Positions 47,129 through 59,360 of a stretch of DNA of 64,000 nt are shown in pieces. The stretch's first letter is position 1, and each line of letters starts with the position of its first letter. A program made the translations under genes and the position numbers. Below the pieces are notes generated by a model, which worked only from the letters and a program-made list of their open reading frames with translations, was not told the DNA's origin and did not search any database. This DNA comes from Porogramme epimiltina (lineage: Eukaryota; Basidiomycota; Agaricomycetes; Polyporales; Polyporaceae). The stretch lies in contig FTLJ01000744.1 in assembly GCA_900155495.1 (NCBI GenBank), positions 1 through 64,000 on the forward strand, read 5' to 3'.

Positions 47129-47319
47129 GGTAAGCGCCTTCGGAGCCGACGGTCAGACTCATCGTCCCCAAGCGAAGCACGCTTCGTGCTGCCGTGATTA
47201 GGGCTTACAAGGCACCGGATGCGCTCAGCGGAAGATTGAGATGCAAAGGAACATTAATTTATGGTACCAGCTAACGTAGACAACATCCAACGATCGACAG
47301 CGATGATGATAGGTTTAAT

Positions 47320-49228
47320 TTACTGAGACTTGCCCGCGGCTACTGTCTTCCGTGCGGTCACGGACCTCATACCCCCCGACAAAGCAAACATCGCAACAGC
47401 GCTGACGGCGTACGTCAGTGAAGGACCAAAGGTCCAATAGGATGCACAAGCTGTCCGAAACAATATCGATCAGTTATCAAGGCAGCATGGGGAGGTGACA
47501 GGGGTAGCCTACCGAGGAGCGGGCCAATCGCACGCCCAAGCTGACCAGACGAGCGGAACTTGCCCAGAGCCTTGCCCTTCGCAAGCTCCGGGTGCTCCTC
47601 AATGGTTTTCCCCGTGTCTGGGTCAACGGTGACATCGTCGCACTGCAGCGATGCGTACGCCGTGAGCGCATTCACAACCGTCGCAGACGTCATTGCCATG
47701 CAAACTGCGGCGCCCTGAAGGAGGCGTACGGCGATGGTCGAGTGGTTCGCGACCATGTGTGGTAGGATCGTTAGGAGGATGAGACCGACGGCGCAGCTGC
47801 TGATTCCGCGCCGTGCCATGTTGCCTTCGCCAACTTTCGACATCGCACGACGGACGTAGCCACCCTGCAGCAGAGCACTGATAATGCCAATCGACCCGAT
47901 GAGCGCGCCGTTCTGCTTGTTGTTCCAATCAAACACTGCACCATCCCTTAGCAAGCGATCATATGAGAGCCATCATAGGAGAGACTTACGATCAAATGTG
48001 AGGAACGTAAGGGTGAACTCGACTCCAGAGAAGACACCGAGGAACAAGAAGTGTAAGCGTTGCAGCTTCTTGAGCATCTGGATGCGCCCCGAAACGGTGT
48101 CCTGCCTTGACGTCTGAGTCGCGCCGTTCGCCGAACCATTCGCAGTGCCGTTTGCTTTGCCATTTGCGGTTCCGTTCGTAGTCCCGTTAGCAGCAGGTTT
48201 TGAAGATGGTATGGCCTTTCCGCGCGTCTCCGGGAGAGCGAAAATGAGGAAGATTGTCTCGAGGGCGAGAAGGACAAGCGTTAACGCGGCTGGGAGCGCG
48301 TACACATTGACCTCAATCCCCGAGGCAGTGAAGGAGGGGGGAAGGGGTCGAGACGCGAAGTACGCGCCGATAGGTGGGCCAATACAGAAACAAATTGCGA
48401 ACGCGATACCGACATGGGCAAGAGCCTTCGCGCGGGTTTCCGGAGTAGTGACGTCAGACAGAATGGCACTAGTGTTATATTGTCAGGATTTTGCTAAAGA
48501 TGAAGGAATAAGAAACGTACATGGCGAGCTGAACATTGCCCTCGCTAAGACCACCAATTACTCGTGACAGCAAGTATGTAGCAAAAGATGTGGAGAAGAC
48601 CCAACTACATCGGTATGAGCAAATTAGTCGCGCCTCCCGTCAGTTGGCGACTTACACTAGTGCAGACAAGAGGTTGCCAATCATAGTCAGGAGGAGAATG
48701 CGCTTGCGTCCATACTTGTCACTCAGAGCTCCAATGCGCGGTGAAATAAACCTGTGTGGCATGGTGAATTAGAACGGTGCACGAACCCTTGCGCAAACAA
48801 GCTCACCATTGTAGAGCGCTGCATGGCCACAAACCAAACGTCAGCCGGCGGGTCAAATAAGCAAAAGCTCGTACTCACGAGAAGATAGAACCCATCAAAC
48901 CTCCGAGTAGGACTATATCCCACCGCTGGGGATTTGATGTAGGTTTGTACAGGAGGCTGCGAGCGGAGGAGACAACAGCGAGTGTTTGTGATAGGAACCC
49001 ATTGGGATCCGAAGTTTCCCGCTACAAGAACTTGAGGCGTGAGACACACTGGCAAGCAGCTCGTTAACATACCTTGGTGTACCACTCAATGATGCGGGGA
49101 AAGAGAGGGAGGGGGATGGTGAATGCTAGAGTGGGTTAATGTTACAGCCTTCGTGTTCGTCACATGAAGCACGCACCAAAGAGATCTAGCACCAGGGACA
49201 AAAATACGACGCGCTCTACTTTGCCCAT
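47320..49228 (-). CDS. Major facilitator superfamily transporter, MFSD10/TetA-like DHA1 type
   Basis: Nine exons (49228-49177, 49125-49073, 49021-48879, 48818-48807, 48751-48656, 48604-48521, 48468-47990, 47935-47513, 47450-47320) give 490 residues. The first helix FLSLVLDLFAFTIPLPLFP and motif A in the 2-3 loop (GALSDKYGRKRILLLT) identify a 12-TM proton-coupled DHA1-like carrier of the tetracycline/MFSD10 group. A cytosolic central loop contains a run of short Asn-Gly-Thr/Ala repeats. Substrate cannot be told; organic anions and drugs are exported by relatives. One exon (48807-48818) is only 12 nt. The second half begins FDWNNKQNGALIGS. Confidence 0.86.
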
Positions 49229-49743
49229 ACTTGCGAGTTCTCTAGAGATGTCTGTGTCCTAGAGGGTGGTTTGTGGGAGGTGCAGTGATGAAGACCAGGC
49301 CCGCGCCTGAGATGTTGAGAGACCGGGATTATAAACGAGCCGACCGTCGGCGGCGATATGAACGAAGAATGGGCGGGAAAACAAGAGTGCGAGGAACAGG
49401 AAAGAGCGTGGAAGAGAGATGAAGGCGAATGCCGCCGGGTAGGTGGGAGTGAGAGCGGGAGATGCAGCATTTTGTGCGAGAGTGGTGTCGTGGAAGGGCG
49501 CGGCTGTGGCTGCACACGCCACCGCATACGCCGGCCCAGATCAGCCGTAGGCCCGACTCGCAGGGGAGGCGGGCGCGTCCTGTCATGCTCTCACATTCCC
49601 CCACCTAGCTCTCACGCTCCCGCCCTCTGTGTTCTCACAACTGCCGACATCGATCGGTAGCCACCCAGAGGCGGTGAATTACAGCATGTTACAAGTTGCA
49701 CGCCCCTCGCACTCGCAGCTCCACGTACACTCGCGTCCTCACG
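49229..49743. other. Intergenic region between the PUS7 stop and the MFS start
   Basis: Both neighbours are on the minus strand. The sequence holds the PUS7 3' UTR and the transporter promoter. The frames present are not convincing. Confidence 0.5.
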
Positions 49744-52700
49744 CTACGTTGCCTCCTGTTCTGCCCCCTCACCCTCCGCTCCGTCGCCCGTGCGATATTT
49801 TTGGTCTTCAGACGCCTGCGTGAGAGTTGTCTGGTAGTGTGAGCTCGTCTCCGTCTTCGTTACTTCCCGCAGGGCCATCGTAGCATACGCGGCGGTACCG
49901 AGCTGCAGGTGGATCTGCAGGGCAAGGAACTTCCCATCCTCTTCCGTTGCTGGTGGTGGCATCTCCAGCAACTTGTCCTCGTCTGACTGTGCCAAAGGCA
50001 CGTCGGGGTCAGTGTATCTCATTACCTTCCAAGAGATATCCTTAGGTAGGTGCATGATTTTCCGGTATGAGCCTCCGAGGGTGTAGTCCCTGCAGATCGT
50101 CAGGACGCGCCACAAGTGCCATTGAACATGCACCCACTTCTGTTTGCGGACGAAATTGTTCGGGTCAAGGCCATCCCTTCGCAGGAACTCCTTGTATCGC
50201 TCCCCTAGCGTACCACCGGGGAAATCCACGTCCTTGCCAGGCAAGGGCATGATCACGTCAAATATCGTGTACTTGTCCAGGTCTGCCTCGGACAGGGTTT
50301 TCACTCTTGGCGCTTCCCAAGCTTTCCTCGATCGTTTATTGGATCTCCCGCTGTTGCCTTGGTTGGGTATAAGAGCGTTAATTAGCCATGACTTTGGAGG
50401 TGGCGATGAAGCTGACCCATGGCGTTCTCCTCATTGGCCCCCTTGCCATCCTCCCCGTCGGCACCGTCTTGACCCATTTCTGCATCCTCAGTAACACCCT
50501 CCTCGGTTTTGGACGAAGAGGAGGATTCGTCAAAGACGAGGTCTCCAACGACAGGCTTCTCAGGGCCATGCATACGGATGCGCTCAGAAACGATAGAATT
50601 CCATACGTACGATTGGTACGCATGGACGTACATCAACCGCAGGTTGCGAGGAATCTGGATGGTATCTTCAGCACTTGGCACAAATATATCGCTCGATATG
50701 TCCATGCCAACCCACCGTGGATAGAGCTCCCATGGCGTTCCGTGTATCCCCGTTCTGCTTCTTATAGCTCTCCAGGATGCACCGCTCGGCGACAACGCGG
50801 CGAGGCATCAGCTCCAACGCCTTGTCGAGGTCCTTCTCCACCAGCCACGCGTTCCGTGCAGCGACAACCTCAGGGTGTTCTCCTGGACGAACGCGGAGGA
50901 TGAGGCTGACAGCCCTGTGCCAGTCCCCTTGTAACAGGGCCAAACCGATGGTATGGGTAGGGATGCAGGCTGTTCCAAAACGTTGCATGCCTATCAGGGA
51001 TGATATGAGTACAAGATGAAACCCAAGATAAATAATACCATACCATAGTAATTGATGAAGCCCTTGTCCTTGATGGTATTCATTGCACGGTCAATGGTAT
51101 CCAAAGAGTCTGCCTGGACGTTCCTGTATCCTTCACCGTGAGACGGGTCACCAGTACACAAAATGCTACCCACCGAAGCGTGATGACGAACGCGTTCCCC
51201 TTTAGCATACCTAACTCTAAACTAGCCTTGCGGTAGTTGAAGTCGGTGACTCTGATGCCACGCTCGCCGCGTTGCTGAGTGGCTTCCTCCGTCGTCCGGC
51301 GACCATTCAGACCATTTACCATCTTCCAGACGTCCTCCACGGTTTTGTTGCCGCGCCGCAATGACACACGCTGCACGGTCACGCCGCGCTTGTCTTTTGT
51401 CCCGGCCACAGACAGATCCTTCACGTTGCAGTGCAGTGTACGCGAGAGGTGTGCCAGTGCATCTTGCGTGTCACGGTTCGTCTTCTGCAAGGTAAAGTGG
51501 ATGTACGACGGGTAATTGCCCCTCTCGCCGCGGCCTGCTATCGATTCATAGAGTCAGTAGCCTGCCCGAGCATACGAAATCGTGGACGTACCGCCTCCCT
51601 CGGTCCTGCCTCCACGCCCTCCACCACGGCCGCGTCCCCCACCCCCTCCGCGCCTTGACCATTTGATGACGATGCGTGAACCGTCGTCAGATGGCGGTGC
51701 AGTAGTGTCGGTCTCTGTGTCGAGCTTCCCACCAAACAACTCCCGCACGATCTGGTGCAAACCAGTCCGCTTCTCTTTGGAGGCTATGGGCTGGCGAGGG
51801 ATTCGGGAAACTTAGGGTTAGATAACACGCGCGATAAATATGACAGGGTGTAGGAACACGGACATCAGAAAGCACTTTGCGATGGTCTTCACGCGCGCCA
51901 GGCCTGCCTCCCCGTCCTCCGCCCCGTCCACCTCGTCCACCCCTTCCGCCCCTGTCGCGGCCTCTCCCACGTTTCCCTCTCCCCCTGGTCTCCTCTGTTG
52001 GTGTAGGTTCCGTGGACGCGGACGCGGACGCCTCCGGCGCGTCTCCTTCACCGTCCTTCTTCGCCTGGCGACCGGCCCACCCACTGTCGCTCACGAAGGG
52101 CGGTTCCGGGCCCTCCAGGAACATCTGTTTTACGTGGTCGATGGCCTCTGCGGACAAGAATGGCTTCAAGGCTTCTGTGAAACGCTCTGGCCATGGTTCT
52201 TCATTCTCCGCGGGAGCAGGTGCGGGGTTCGCAGCGGCGGCGTCCGTAGGCGTTTGGGAGCCGGGGTCAGCCGTGATGTCGGCCTGTGTTTCCACAGTTG
52301 CCGTAGTTGACTCCACGGGGGCATCTCCATCCTCCGCTGGTTGGTCCGTTGTTTGAGACGGCGCAGAGACAGGTGCTTCCGCACTCTTTTTCGAGGAGGT
52401 GGGCATATCGAGGGACTTTAGATGTATGACCTGACTATCCAGATCTACTTCAAACACCAGAAAGTCTGTAAACCTAGTGATTGCGCGTAAATGAGCTGTA
52501 TGCGGTAGACTACGAATGCTGTGGGACGTACCTCTGCTTGATTATACCCTCGATCCTCGGGACGTCGTGCCCAACGTATTCCGAGATACCCACGTCTGTC
52601 TCCATAATTTGCTGCATAGCACCATCTGGGCCATACACGGGTGGGGGCGCATTGAGTAACGCGTGACTTGGTGGCAGCAGGCTTTCTGATTTCTGGGGCT

Positions 52701-52878
52701 CCGTGTCCTCCTGCTCCTCTAGTTCGGATATGTTCACCACGGCAACTTCGCGCGTAGCATCACCCATAATCACATCCCCGTCATCGTTGCTTTCATCTAG
52801 CCTTGTCCTTTTCGCGTCCGGCGCGTCGACGCTGTCTTCTTCTAGTTCCCGCGAGCGAATTTTCGGAGAGGAAGACAT
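49744..52878 (-). CDS. PUS7: tRNA/mRNA pseudouridine synthase PUS7 (TruD family) with RGG boxes
   Basis: Eight exons (52878-52532, 52473-51864, 51790-51592, 51537-51174, 51123-51044, 50990-50716, 50654-about 50393, about 50321-49744) give about 904 residues. The enzyme converts uridine to pseudouridine in tRNA, 5S rRNA, U2 snRNA and many mRNAs. TruD motif [14 protein letters not shown] supplies the likely catalytic D434. NYYGMQRFG and the TRUD-domain [13 protein letters not shown] are also clear. Two long Arg/Gly-rich stretches, at about residues 280-310 and 360-385, are extra relative to yeast Pus7 and lie near exon ends. The last intron's ends are uncertain: AAAG|CT TGG GAA keeps the frame, but no YAG acceptor does. 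The gene is head-to-head with URA3. Confidence 0.9.
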
Positions 52879-53011
52879 GGAGGAGAGCAGAGCAGGGAGG
52901 ATCCTGGCGCCTACGCTAGATCTGCTAGGACTGGGGAATCTGGATCTAATCTAATCTCATTGGTAGATGTGATGAACTGCAATGCTTAGGTTTTGAGCAT
53001 AGACTACCACG
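52879..53011. promoter_or_regulatory. Compact bidirectional promoter of PUS7 and URA3
   Basis: Only 133 bp separate the two start codons on opposite strands, so the genes must share regulatory DNA and probably overlap in their 5' leaders. An AGATCTGCTAGG/TCTGGATCT-rich stretch lies in the middle. No established factor site is recognised. Confidence 0.7.
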
Positions 53012-53958
53012 ATGTCCCCTGTAGCCCAGCAGACCTATGCCCAGAGAGCGGAGAAACACGCAAACCCTGCCGCAAAGGCGCTGCTCGAGACAATAGAACG
53101 CAAACGCACAAACCTCTGTGTCAGTGTGGATGTAACAAAGAAGGCGGATTTCCTTAGAATCATCGACACCGTTGGTCCCTACATCTGCCTAGTGAAAGTG
53201 AGTGTACACACCTCAACACCTGAGCCCACAATTTGGTGACACAAAATGTAGACTCATGTCGATGTCATTGAAGATTTTGACGATGCTCTTGTCGAATCCT
53301 TGAAAGAACTTGGCGAGAAGCATGATTTCCAGATTTTCGAAGACAGAAAATTTGCCGACATCGGTTTGTACAATCCGTTATAAGCATGTGCAAAAGTTGA
53401 CATGGATATTTAGGAAATACTGTCGCCTTGCAGTACTCTTCTGGGGTGTACAAGATCGCGAGTTGGTCGCATATCACCAACGCCCACCCTGTCCCTGGAC
53501 CGTCTGTTATCTCTGGCTTAGCTTCGGTCGGCCGGCCCCTCCAGCGTGGCCTCCTCATTTTAGCCGAGATGAGCACCAAGGGTAGCCTCGCTACAGGCTC
53601 GTATACCGAAGAGGCCGTCCGCATGGCACGCGCCAACAGGGACTTCGTCATCGGTTTCATCGCGCAACAGCGGATGGACGGGGCCGCACTCCGACCGGGC
53701 GAGGTCGTCGATCCGGATGAAGACTTCTTGATCCTCACTCCCGGCGTAGGGCTCGACGCGAAGGGCGACAGCATGGGTCAGCAGTATCGCACGCCCCGGG
53801 AGGTGGTGCTCGAATCCGGATGCGATGTTATCATAGTCGGGCGGGGTGTCTACGGGAAGGACAATGGTGCGGATCCCGAAGCCGTGCGCGTGCAAGCTGA
53901 GAGGTACCGCGCCGAGGGGTGGAAGGCTTATCAAGAGAGAGTTGGCATCGCAGTGTAA
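53012..53958 (+). CDS. URA3: Orotidine 5'-phosphate decarboxylase
   Basis: Three exons (53012-53197, 53252-53363, 53414-53958) give 280 residues. The enzyme catalyses the last step of UMP synthesis. The catalytic tetrad region is [13 protein letters not shown] with D93, K95 and D98. The substrate-binding TTHVD-type segment ([13 protein letters not shown]), the phosphate-gripper region [20 protein letters not shown] and the closing [11 protein letters not shown] are all present. No truncation or frame problem is seen. The gene corresponds to URA3 of yeasts and pyrG/ura5-type markers of filamentous fungi. Confidence 0.97.
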
Positions 53959-54093
53959 AGAGGATGACTTCTAGATGGGATGGTATTCAAGAAAAGCGTG
54001 TAGTACTACAAGTAAAATGTACAAATAACCTACAGCTACAATTGTGGTCCAGCTGGTGTAACATCGCAATACAATCCGCTTTCCGTGATATCT

Positions 54094-55797
54094 TCACGTC
54101 CTATTCTCTTCCGCCTTCCTTCTCTCTTCCTCCTCTTTTGCTTCTCTCTCCTCTGCCTCTACAACCTCAACGTCAAGCGGGAACGTAAGGATTGCTGCTA
54201 TTCCCGTAAGTTGGTTAAGTTCTGTGTTGAGCAGTCAGCAACAGTAAAGCGGGAAAGGGAAGGAGTAACGCACGTTGACCAGATTCGTGCATGCTCGAGA
54301 AGATTAGCACCTCGCCACCCTTCGTCCTGACATCTTCAACTATGTCCACGAATTTCTTGCGAAGGGCTGCATTGCTCGACCTGTGAAAGCGATATCAATG
54401 TGTAATTACTATTCATAGACAAGGACTATACCTGAAGAGCTCGTCTGAAATCAGAAGGGTTCCAATGGCACCTCGATCGGCGGCTAGCGCGACATGATCA
54501 GGGCCATACCATGCCCGCATCTCGTCTGTCGAAAGCATTTTGAAAAATCTGGCTCGAGATGAGAAACCAAGCAATAACGTGAACTTTGATAAGCAGCATA
54601 CCTGTCTAGCATGATGCCCTCTCGAGCGAATTTGGTCTCCTTCATCTGGGCTGCAATCTACACATTGTGGTCAAGAAGATATTGTTGACTGGGGAGTGAA
54701 TAGCGTACCTCTGGACTCTTCAGGGCTTCGACTAGACTATGCACGTGTGGACTGTTGACATGGACTTTGATGAACTTGTTCCGAGCTGCTAGGAGAGCTT
54801 TGTTGGAGGTTCTGCTCGCCTCCGCCATTATAAAGTCGAACACCGCATCCCGGACCCATCCGGGAGACGCGATCACAATCGCCCGCAGCGTAGGGGTAGA
54901 GTACGGAACATGGCGGAGGAAAGATGCATACATGCTCTGATAAAAACGCGCGAGCCCCTGAAACTAAGTCAGAACAACGTCCCAGTCAAGAACTGTAGAG
55001 CACATACTTTTTCGTGCGCCGAAGATTGAGATGATATTTTGCGGGGTATGGAGACCTCCAACCGCTGTAGGACGACCGTCATATGTTCCGAGAGAAGGCA
55101 GAAAATGGCAGAGCCTAAATTGTTGCTGTCGTTAGCAAAAAGTTCGGACGCTAAAATCGAATGAAAACCACCTTCTCCGCACACAATGGCAGCGACTTCA
55201 GCACCCCTTCCAGGCACACAACTGTCGTTTACACGTCCAATGGCGACTGCGTCCCATCCACCTTCGTCCTTCTCTATACGAACGTCCTTGTTGGCCTCGA
55301 TGGCAAGCGTATGGAACGCGCCGAGCTTCACATAATTGTTCTCCTCAGCGACACGCCCAGACACCTCGACCGTTGCGCTTGTTTCCGGGGGTCCGTTCAA
55401 GTTACCAGACTCTGCCCCGGGTGCGGACGCCGCAGACCAGGTAACTTTGGTGACTTGGAGAGTAAGTGTTAAGCGGATACGGCGAGAGTCCACAGAACCC
55501 GTTGCAGAGACGTTCTGGACCCGCCGGATACCAGCTGCTCGGACACGGTCGCCCTATAGCATATCAGAATATAGCAGGAGGCCATTTACGTGTCAATATT
55601 GTGAGATTTTCCCGAGCAGGGGAGGGAACATGTACCTCCTGGATTAGATTGTAAAGATGCCACATATCTTCGTCGTCTTCGGGACGGACAGTGACGTATC
55701 CCTGTAGTTAATTGGTAAGATGCGTGGTATTTACGCATCCATTCTCGAATTCACTCACTGCCTTGTTCTTCTCTACCCACTTGTTAATGAACTTCAT
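54094..55797 (-). CDS. DOM34: DOM34/Pelota ribosome-rescue factor
   Basis: Nine exons (55797-55759, 55701-55636, 55553-55172, 55114-55008, 54957-54709, 54657-54602, 54548-54432, 54380-54274, 54221-54094) give 416 residues. Domain 1 is Sm-like, with [20 protein letters not shown] as the signature. Domain 2 contains [19 protein letters not shown], and domain 3 is eRF1-like ([35 protein letters not shown]). The tail is Glu/Lys-rich. With Hbs1, Dom34 enters the empty A site of stalled ribosomes to split them for no-go and non-stop decay. It lacks the eRF1 GGQ motif, as expected. The gene is divergent from the PLP1-type gene across 231 bp. Confidence 0.94.
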
Positions 55798-56028
55798 GGT
55801 GTCGATCGTGGTCGTGGTGGCTGACTTGAATAGGCGCGGAAGTTCAGAGCTGCAGCCGATTGCATCACTCGGTGGTCGTGGGAACCACATTCCTAATACG
55901 CGTGCATGTACAACGCGTCCGACATCTGTTATAGCGGGGATCGAGATCTCTGCAATCCACTCAGGCTCACCCACACTTTGCTTCCCCGTCTCGTCTCGTA
56001 ACCGCTCGTCTGGTCAGCAACCCCTGCC

Positions 56029-56945
56029 ATGTCCGAAAACGACGCCAAGATCGCCTCGCTCGTCACCCGGCTCAACGAGCCCAGTACAAGTGCTTCGGCG
56101 TCTCATGACATGGACGACGAAGACATCTTCGCTGAGCTCGAAGCAGAGATCGAGAACGACTCGAGTGCGGCGTTTCGCGAGCATGGGATGGAAGAGCTGA
56201 AGCGAGAGTAAGGTGGCCTTCATTGCTGCCGTTGCATTCCGCCCCCCTGTGGCTGACACCACGGTATGTGCTCAGGATGGACTATCTTCAGCAGATGAAG
56301 AGGGATGGGAACGGACAGTACAGGGAGGTAACTGATGAGAAGGAGGTTATGCGGCTCAGCGCGTACGCTCATCTCCTCGTCCTGGTTTTAGACGAGATAC
56401 TGATGGGCCCTGCGCTTGTTATGCAGGAACAAGCCGCGCTGTGTCATCCACTTCTTTCACCATAAGTTCAAGCGATGTGAGATCATGGACAAACACTTGC
56501 AGCGACTGGCACCCAAATACTTCAATACACTCTTCATTCGCGTCTTTGTCGAGAACGTCCCGTGGCTCGTCGAGCGACTTGGAATCAAGGTGTTGCCATG
56601 TGTGATGACATTTCTCAATGGTACATCCAAGGACAGGTGCGCCGTCGGTCGCTGACTCCGCGTGTCTAAGGTGTCTGACCACCTTGCTAAGAATTGTCGG
56701 ATTCGAGGATCTCGGTAACACCGATCAATTCGAGACTGCCACCCTAGAGTGGAAACTTCTGAATAGCGGTACGTCGTTTGGTGTGTCAACACGCTCAGTT
56801 GTTGAATATGGTGAACACAGGCGTGGTCGTTAAGAACGAGGCTGTCGGCCCCTCGGTGACCTACAGCACAAAGCAACCAGTGCGACAGCACATACGAGGG
56901 CGAGGACAACAAGACGACGACTCTGACTTCGACCTGGATGACTGA
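56029..56945 (+). CDS. PLP1: PLP1/TXNDC9 phosducin-like thioredoxin-fold protein
   Basis: Five exons (56029-56207, 56276-56362, 56427-56636, 56692-56768, 56821-56945) give 225 residues. An acidic N-terminal helix (MDDEDIFAELEAEIEND) is followed by a thioredoxin fold: CVIHFFHHKFKRCEIMDKHL, KYFNTLFIRVFVENVPWLVE, LGIKVLPCVMTFLNG and RIVGFEDLGN. The redox CXXC is absent, with a single Cys remaining at KRC, as in the family. PLP1/TXNDC9 proteins modulate actin and tubulin folding with the CCT chaperonin. A Gly/Arg patch and acidic end (DDDSDFDLDD) finish the protein. The third intron uses an AAG acceptor. Confidence 0.9.
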
Positions 56946-57092
56946 GATGTAATCTCTTCACGGACATTTGTTTGCTTTCGCCTGCTGTCGTCGCAGTTAC
57001 GGTTCACGGTATATACTACGATTTCTTAATGTCCAACGTCAAAGAACCAAAGTCTCACAGTGCGCTATTCAAATGATCCTAACCCAGTGCGT

Positions 57093-59360
57093 TTACTTGC
57101 TTCCTATGTTCTTATACCTCTCGATGGCGCGCTGCCTCGCCTCGTTGTGATTGACTAGAGGCAGGGGATAGCCCAACTTCTCTGCTAACTTTGGAGGCGG
57201 TTGGTGGATCTCTGCATGTATAAGTATAAGTCAGCGTCCCTTTTACATCGAAATGTACGGAAATCGTCCCACCTTCACCTCTAACTTTAGCGAGTTCTGG
57301 CACGAACGCTCGAATATACTCTCCCCCGGGGTCAGTCTAGATGTATGCAGATCAGCATGGATCAGGATCCTTTCTGCTGAGCATCCAATTGACCTTCTGG
57401 CTTTGGGTATAGGGATTGAAAATCCTGAAGTAGGGCGCGGGATCGACGCCAGTGCTCGCACTCCACTGCCAACCACCGTTGTTCGAGGCCAGATCGCCGT
57501 CGATCAACACCTCCATAAAATGCTATCGGTGAACGTCAATGACCAACGGATGGAAGCCACACATAAAGGGAAGCCATTCACCTTCTCACCGAGCCGCCAG
57601 TCGATCATTAAGTCCTTCGTCAGGAACATTGCCGCGATCATCCGGCCACGGTTGTGCATCCAACCCATCTCGCGCGCCTGACGCATTGCGGCATCCACGA
57701 TTGGCACACCTGTGCGGCCGTCCTTCCACGCCTGCAAATGCTCCTCTTGTGTCTCCCACTGGACGTCGGCATACTTTTCGAGGAAAGGTCGGCCCATCGA
57801 CACACGTGGGTACAGGGCGAGGATGTGCGTGTAGAAGTCGCGCCAAGCTGTGGAGATGACCACTTAGTCGGCCACGGCCGCCGTAAGGAGCAGACAACAC
57901 GCACCGACTTCCTGGATCCATCTCCCAACACCGGTATCTCTGCTTGCGTCCACTTTCTTCTTGCCGCACGCATGCAAGGCCTCTCGGATGCAAGCGCGTG
58001 CAGAGATTACACCTGCAGCTAGATATGGACTACCTTCTAGGTGAGGATGTCTAGGCTAGCCCTAAGGACTAACAAACTAACCTGATGCGACTCGTTGTAT
58101 TTGAGTCAAGGCGATCTCGGTCGTCTTTGTACTTCCCCATCCGACTCTGTCTTGCAGGATCTTTCACCTCCTTATGCTCCCCTTCAAGAGGATCCACTGC
58201 TCCCATCTTCGATGCTCGTGATGCCGTGTGCAAGAAGTCGCGTAGGATCTTTCTGCTGGTTTAGTAGCTTCGATATCAATCCACTGTGATCCTTACCTGG
58301 TGCGCGGCGTCCTCTCCAGCATGCCAGTATACGGACATTCTCTTTCTTTCTTCAGAGTCAAGCGGAAACCCATCAATCTCTTCGGGTATTTCGACGTCGA
58401 ATATCTTGCCAAAGACTGGGTGAGACCGGGTAGAGGCGTCGTTGGCCGACGGCTTCTCGGCTTCGGCCAAATGGTTATCCATTGCTTGATCCAGGAGAGG
58501 TTTCCATACCCTCAGGAAGGGCGAATACACCTAACTCCGGTAAGCTCAAATCATCAGGCCACCTTCCCGAGATTCTTACCGTATATCCTCTACCCTCTTT
58601 AGTCCTCACGTCTCCGGGAGCCACCACGCACTTGTCGTGTACGAAGGTGCAAACGACTTTGCCTTGTTCATTTGCAAGGCGACACAGCGCGAGGTCCCGG
58701 CGGAGCTCGTCCACCTCATACTCCAAGTTCGCGAAGATGTGGGATGCCTTCCAATCCTTAAGCAGGTCGTACACAAACGCAGGGATCTTGGTGCGAGGTG
58801 TGTACGAAACGGTGTAGAAGGGTATGTTCAACTTGGCCAACTCGGACTGTCGTGTGATACTGAGCCCTCTGGACTCCGCAGAGAAGGTAGAGTAGGCGCA
58901 CCCGAATTATTTGTAAATTCCGAAGCGTGAAATCTATCCTACGAGCACCACGGTCGTGTGCGATGTAGTCTTGGGGGCTGAAAACGTGTAGTGCAATCAG
59001 AGGCACCCCGTCGCGCTGAGCTTGTGCCGACGCTTGAGAGAGGGCTCTGTTGTCACGAACTAAGAGGTCGTCAGCTCCCGCATCACAGTTTGGTGCACGG
59101 CGCGTCAGCGTACTCCTGAGGTCCTCCATCCGCATCCAATACACGATGCAATCTCCCTTTGCCGCTTTCTTTGGCACTTTGCGCAGTTCGTCGAGGAGCT
59201 GGAGCATGGGCGGCGACGCGTCCACCTTGGCCGCGTTCTCCGCAGTGGCAATCTTGTTGGGGAGGAACTTAACATCGGCGCGTGTCTTCTTCATCGCGTT
59301 GCCGGCCGGTGAATGGGCGTGCGCTGACGAGGAGGAATGACTGCGTGCCCGTTTGGCCAT
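57093..59360 (-). CDS. PHR1: CPD deoxyribodipyrimidine photolyase (class I) with basic N-terminal extension
   Basis: Nine exons (59360-58902, 58846-58580, 58530-58297, 58248-58082, 58029-57905, 57847-57582, 57522-57394, 57336-57273, 57211-57093) give 609 residues. After a Lys/Arg- and Ser-rich leader, the alpha/beta domain ([47 protein letters not shown]) is typical of the antenna-binding part. The FAD domain has [63 protein letters not shown] and [20 protein letters not shown]. The enzyme uses blue light to split cyclobutane dimers. Conserved WMHNR and GGWQW spacing fits CPD photolyase rather than (6-4) photolyase or cryptochrome. Intron 3 probably ends at AAAG. Confidence 0.92.
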
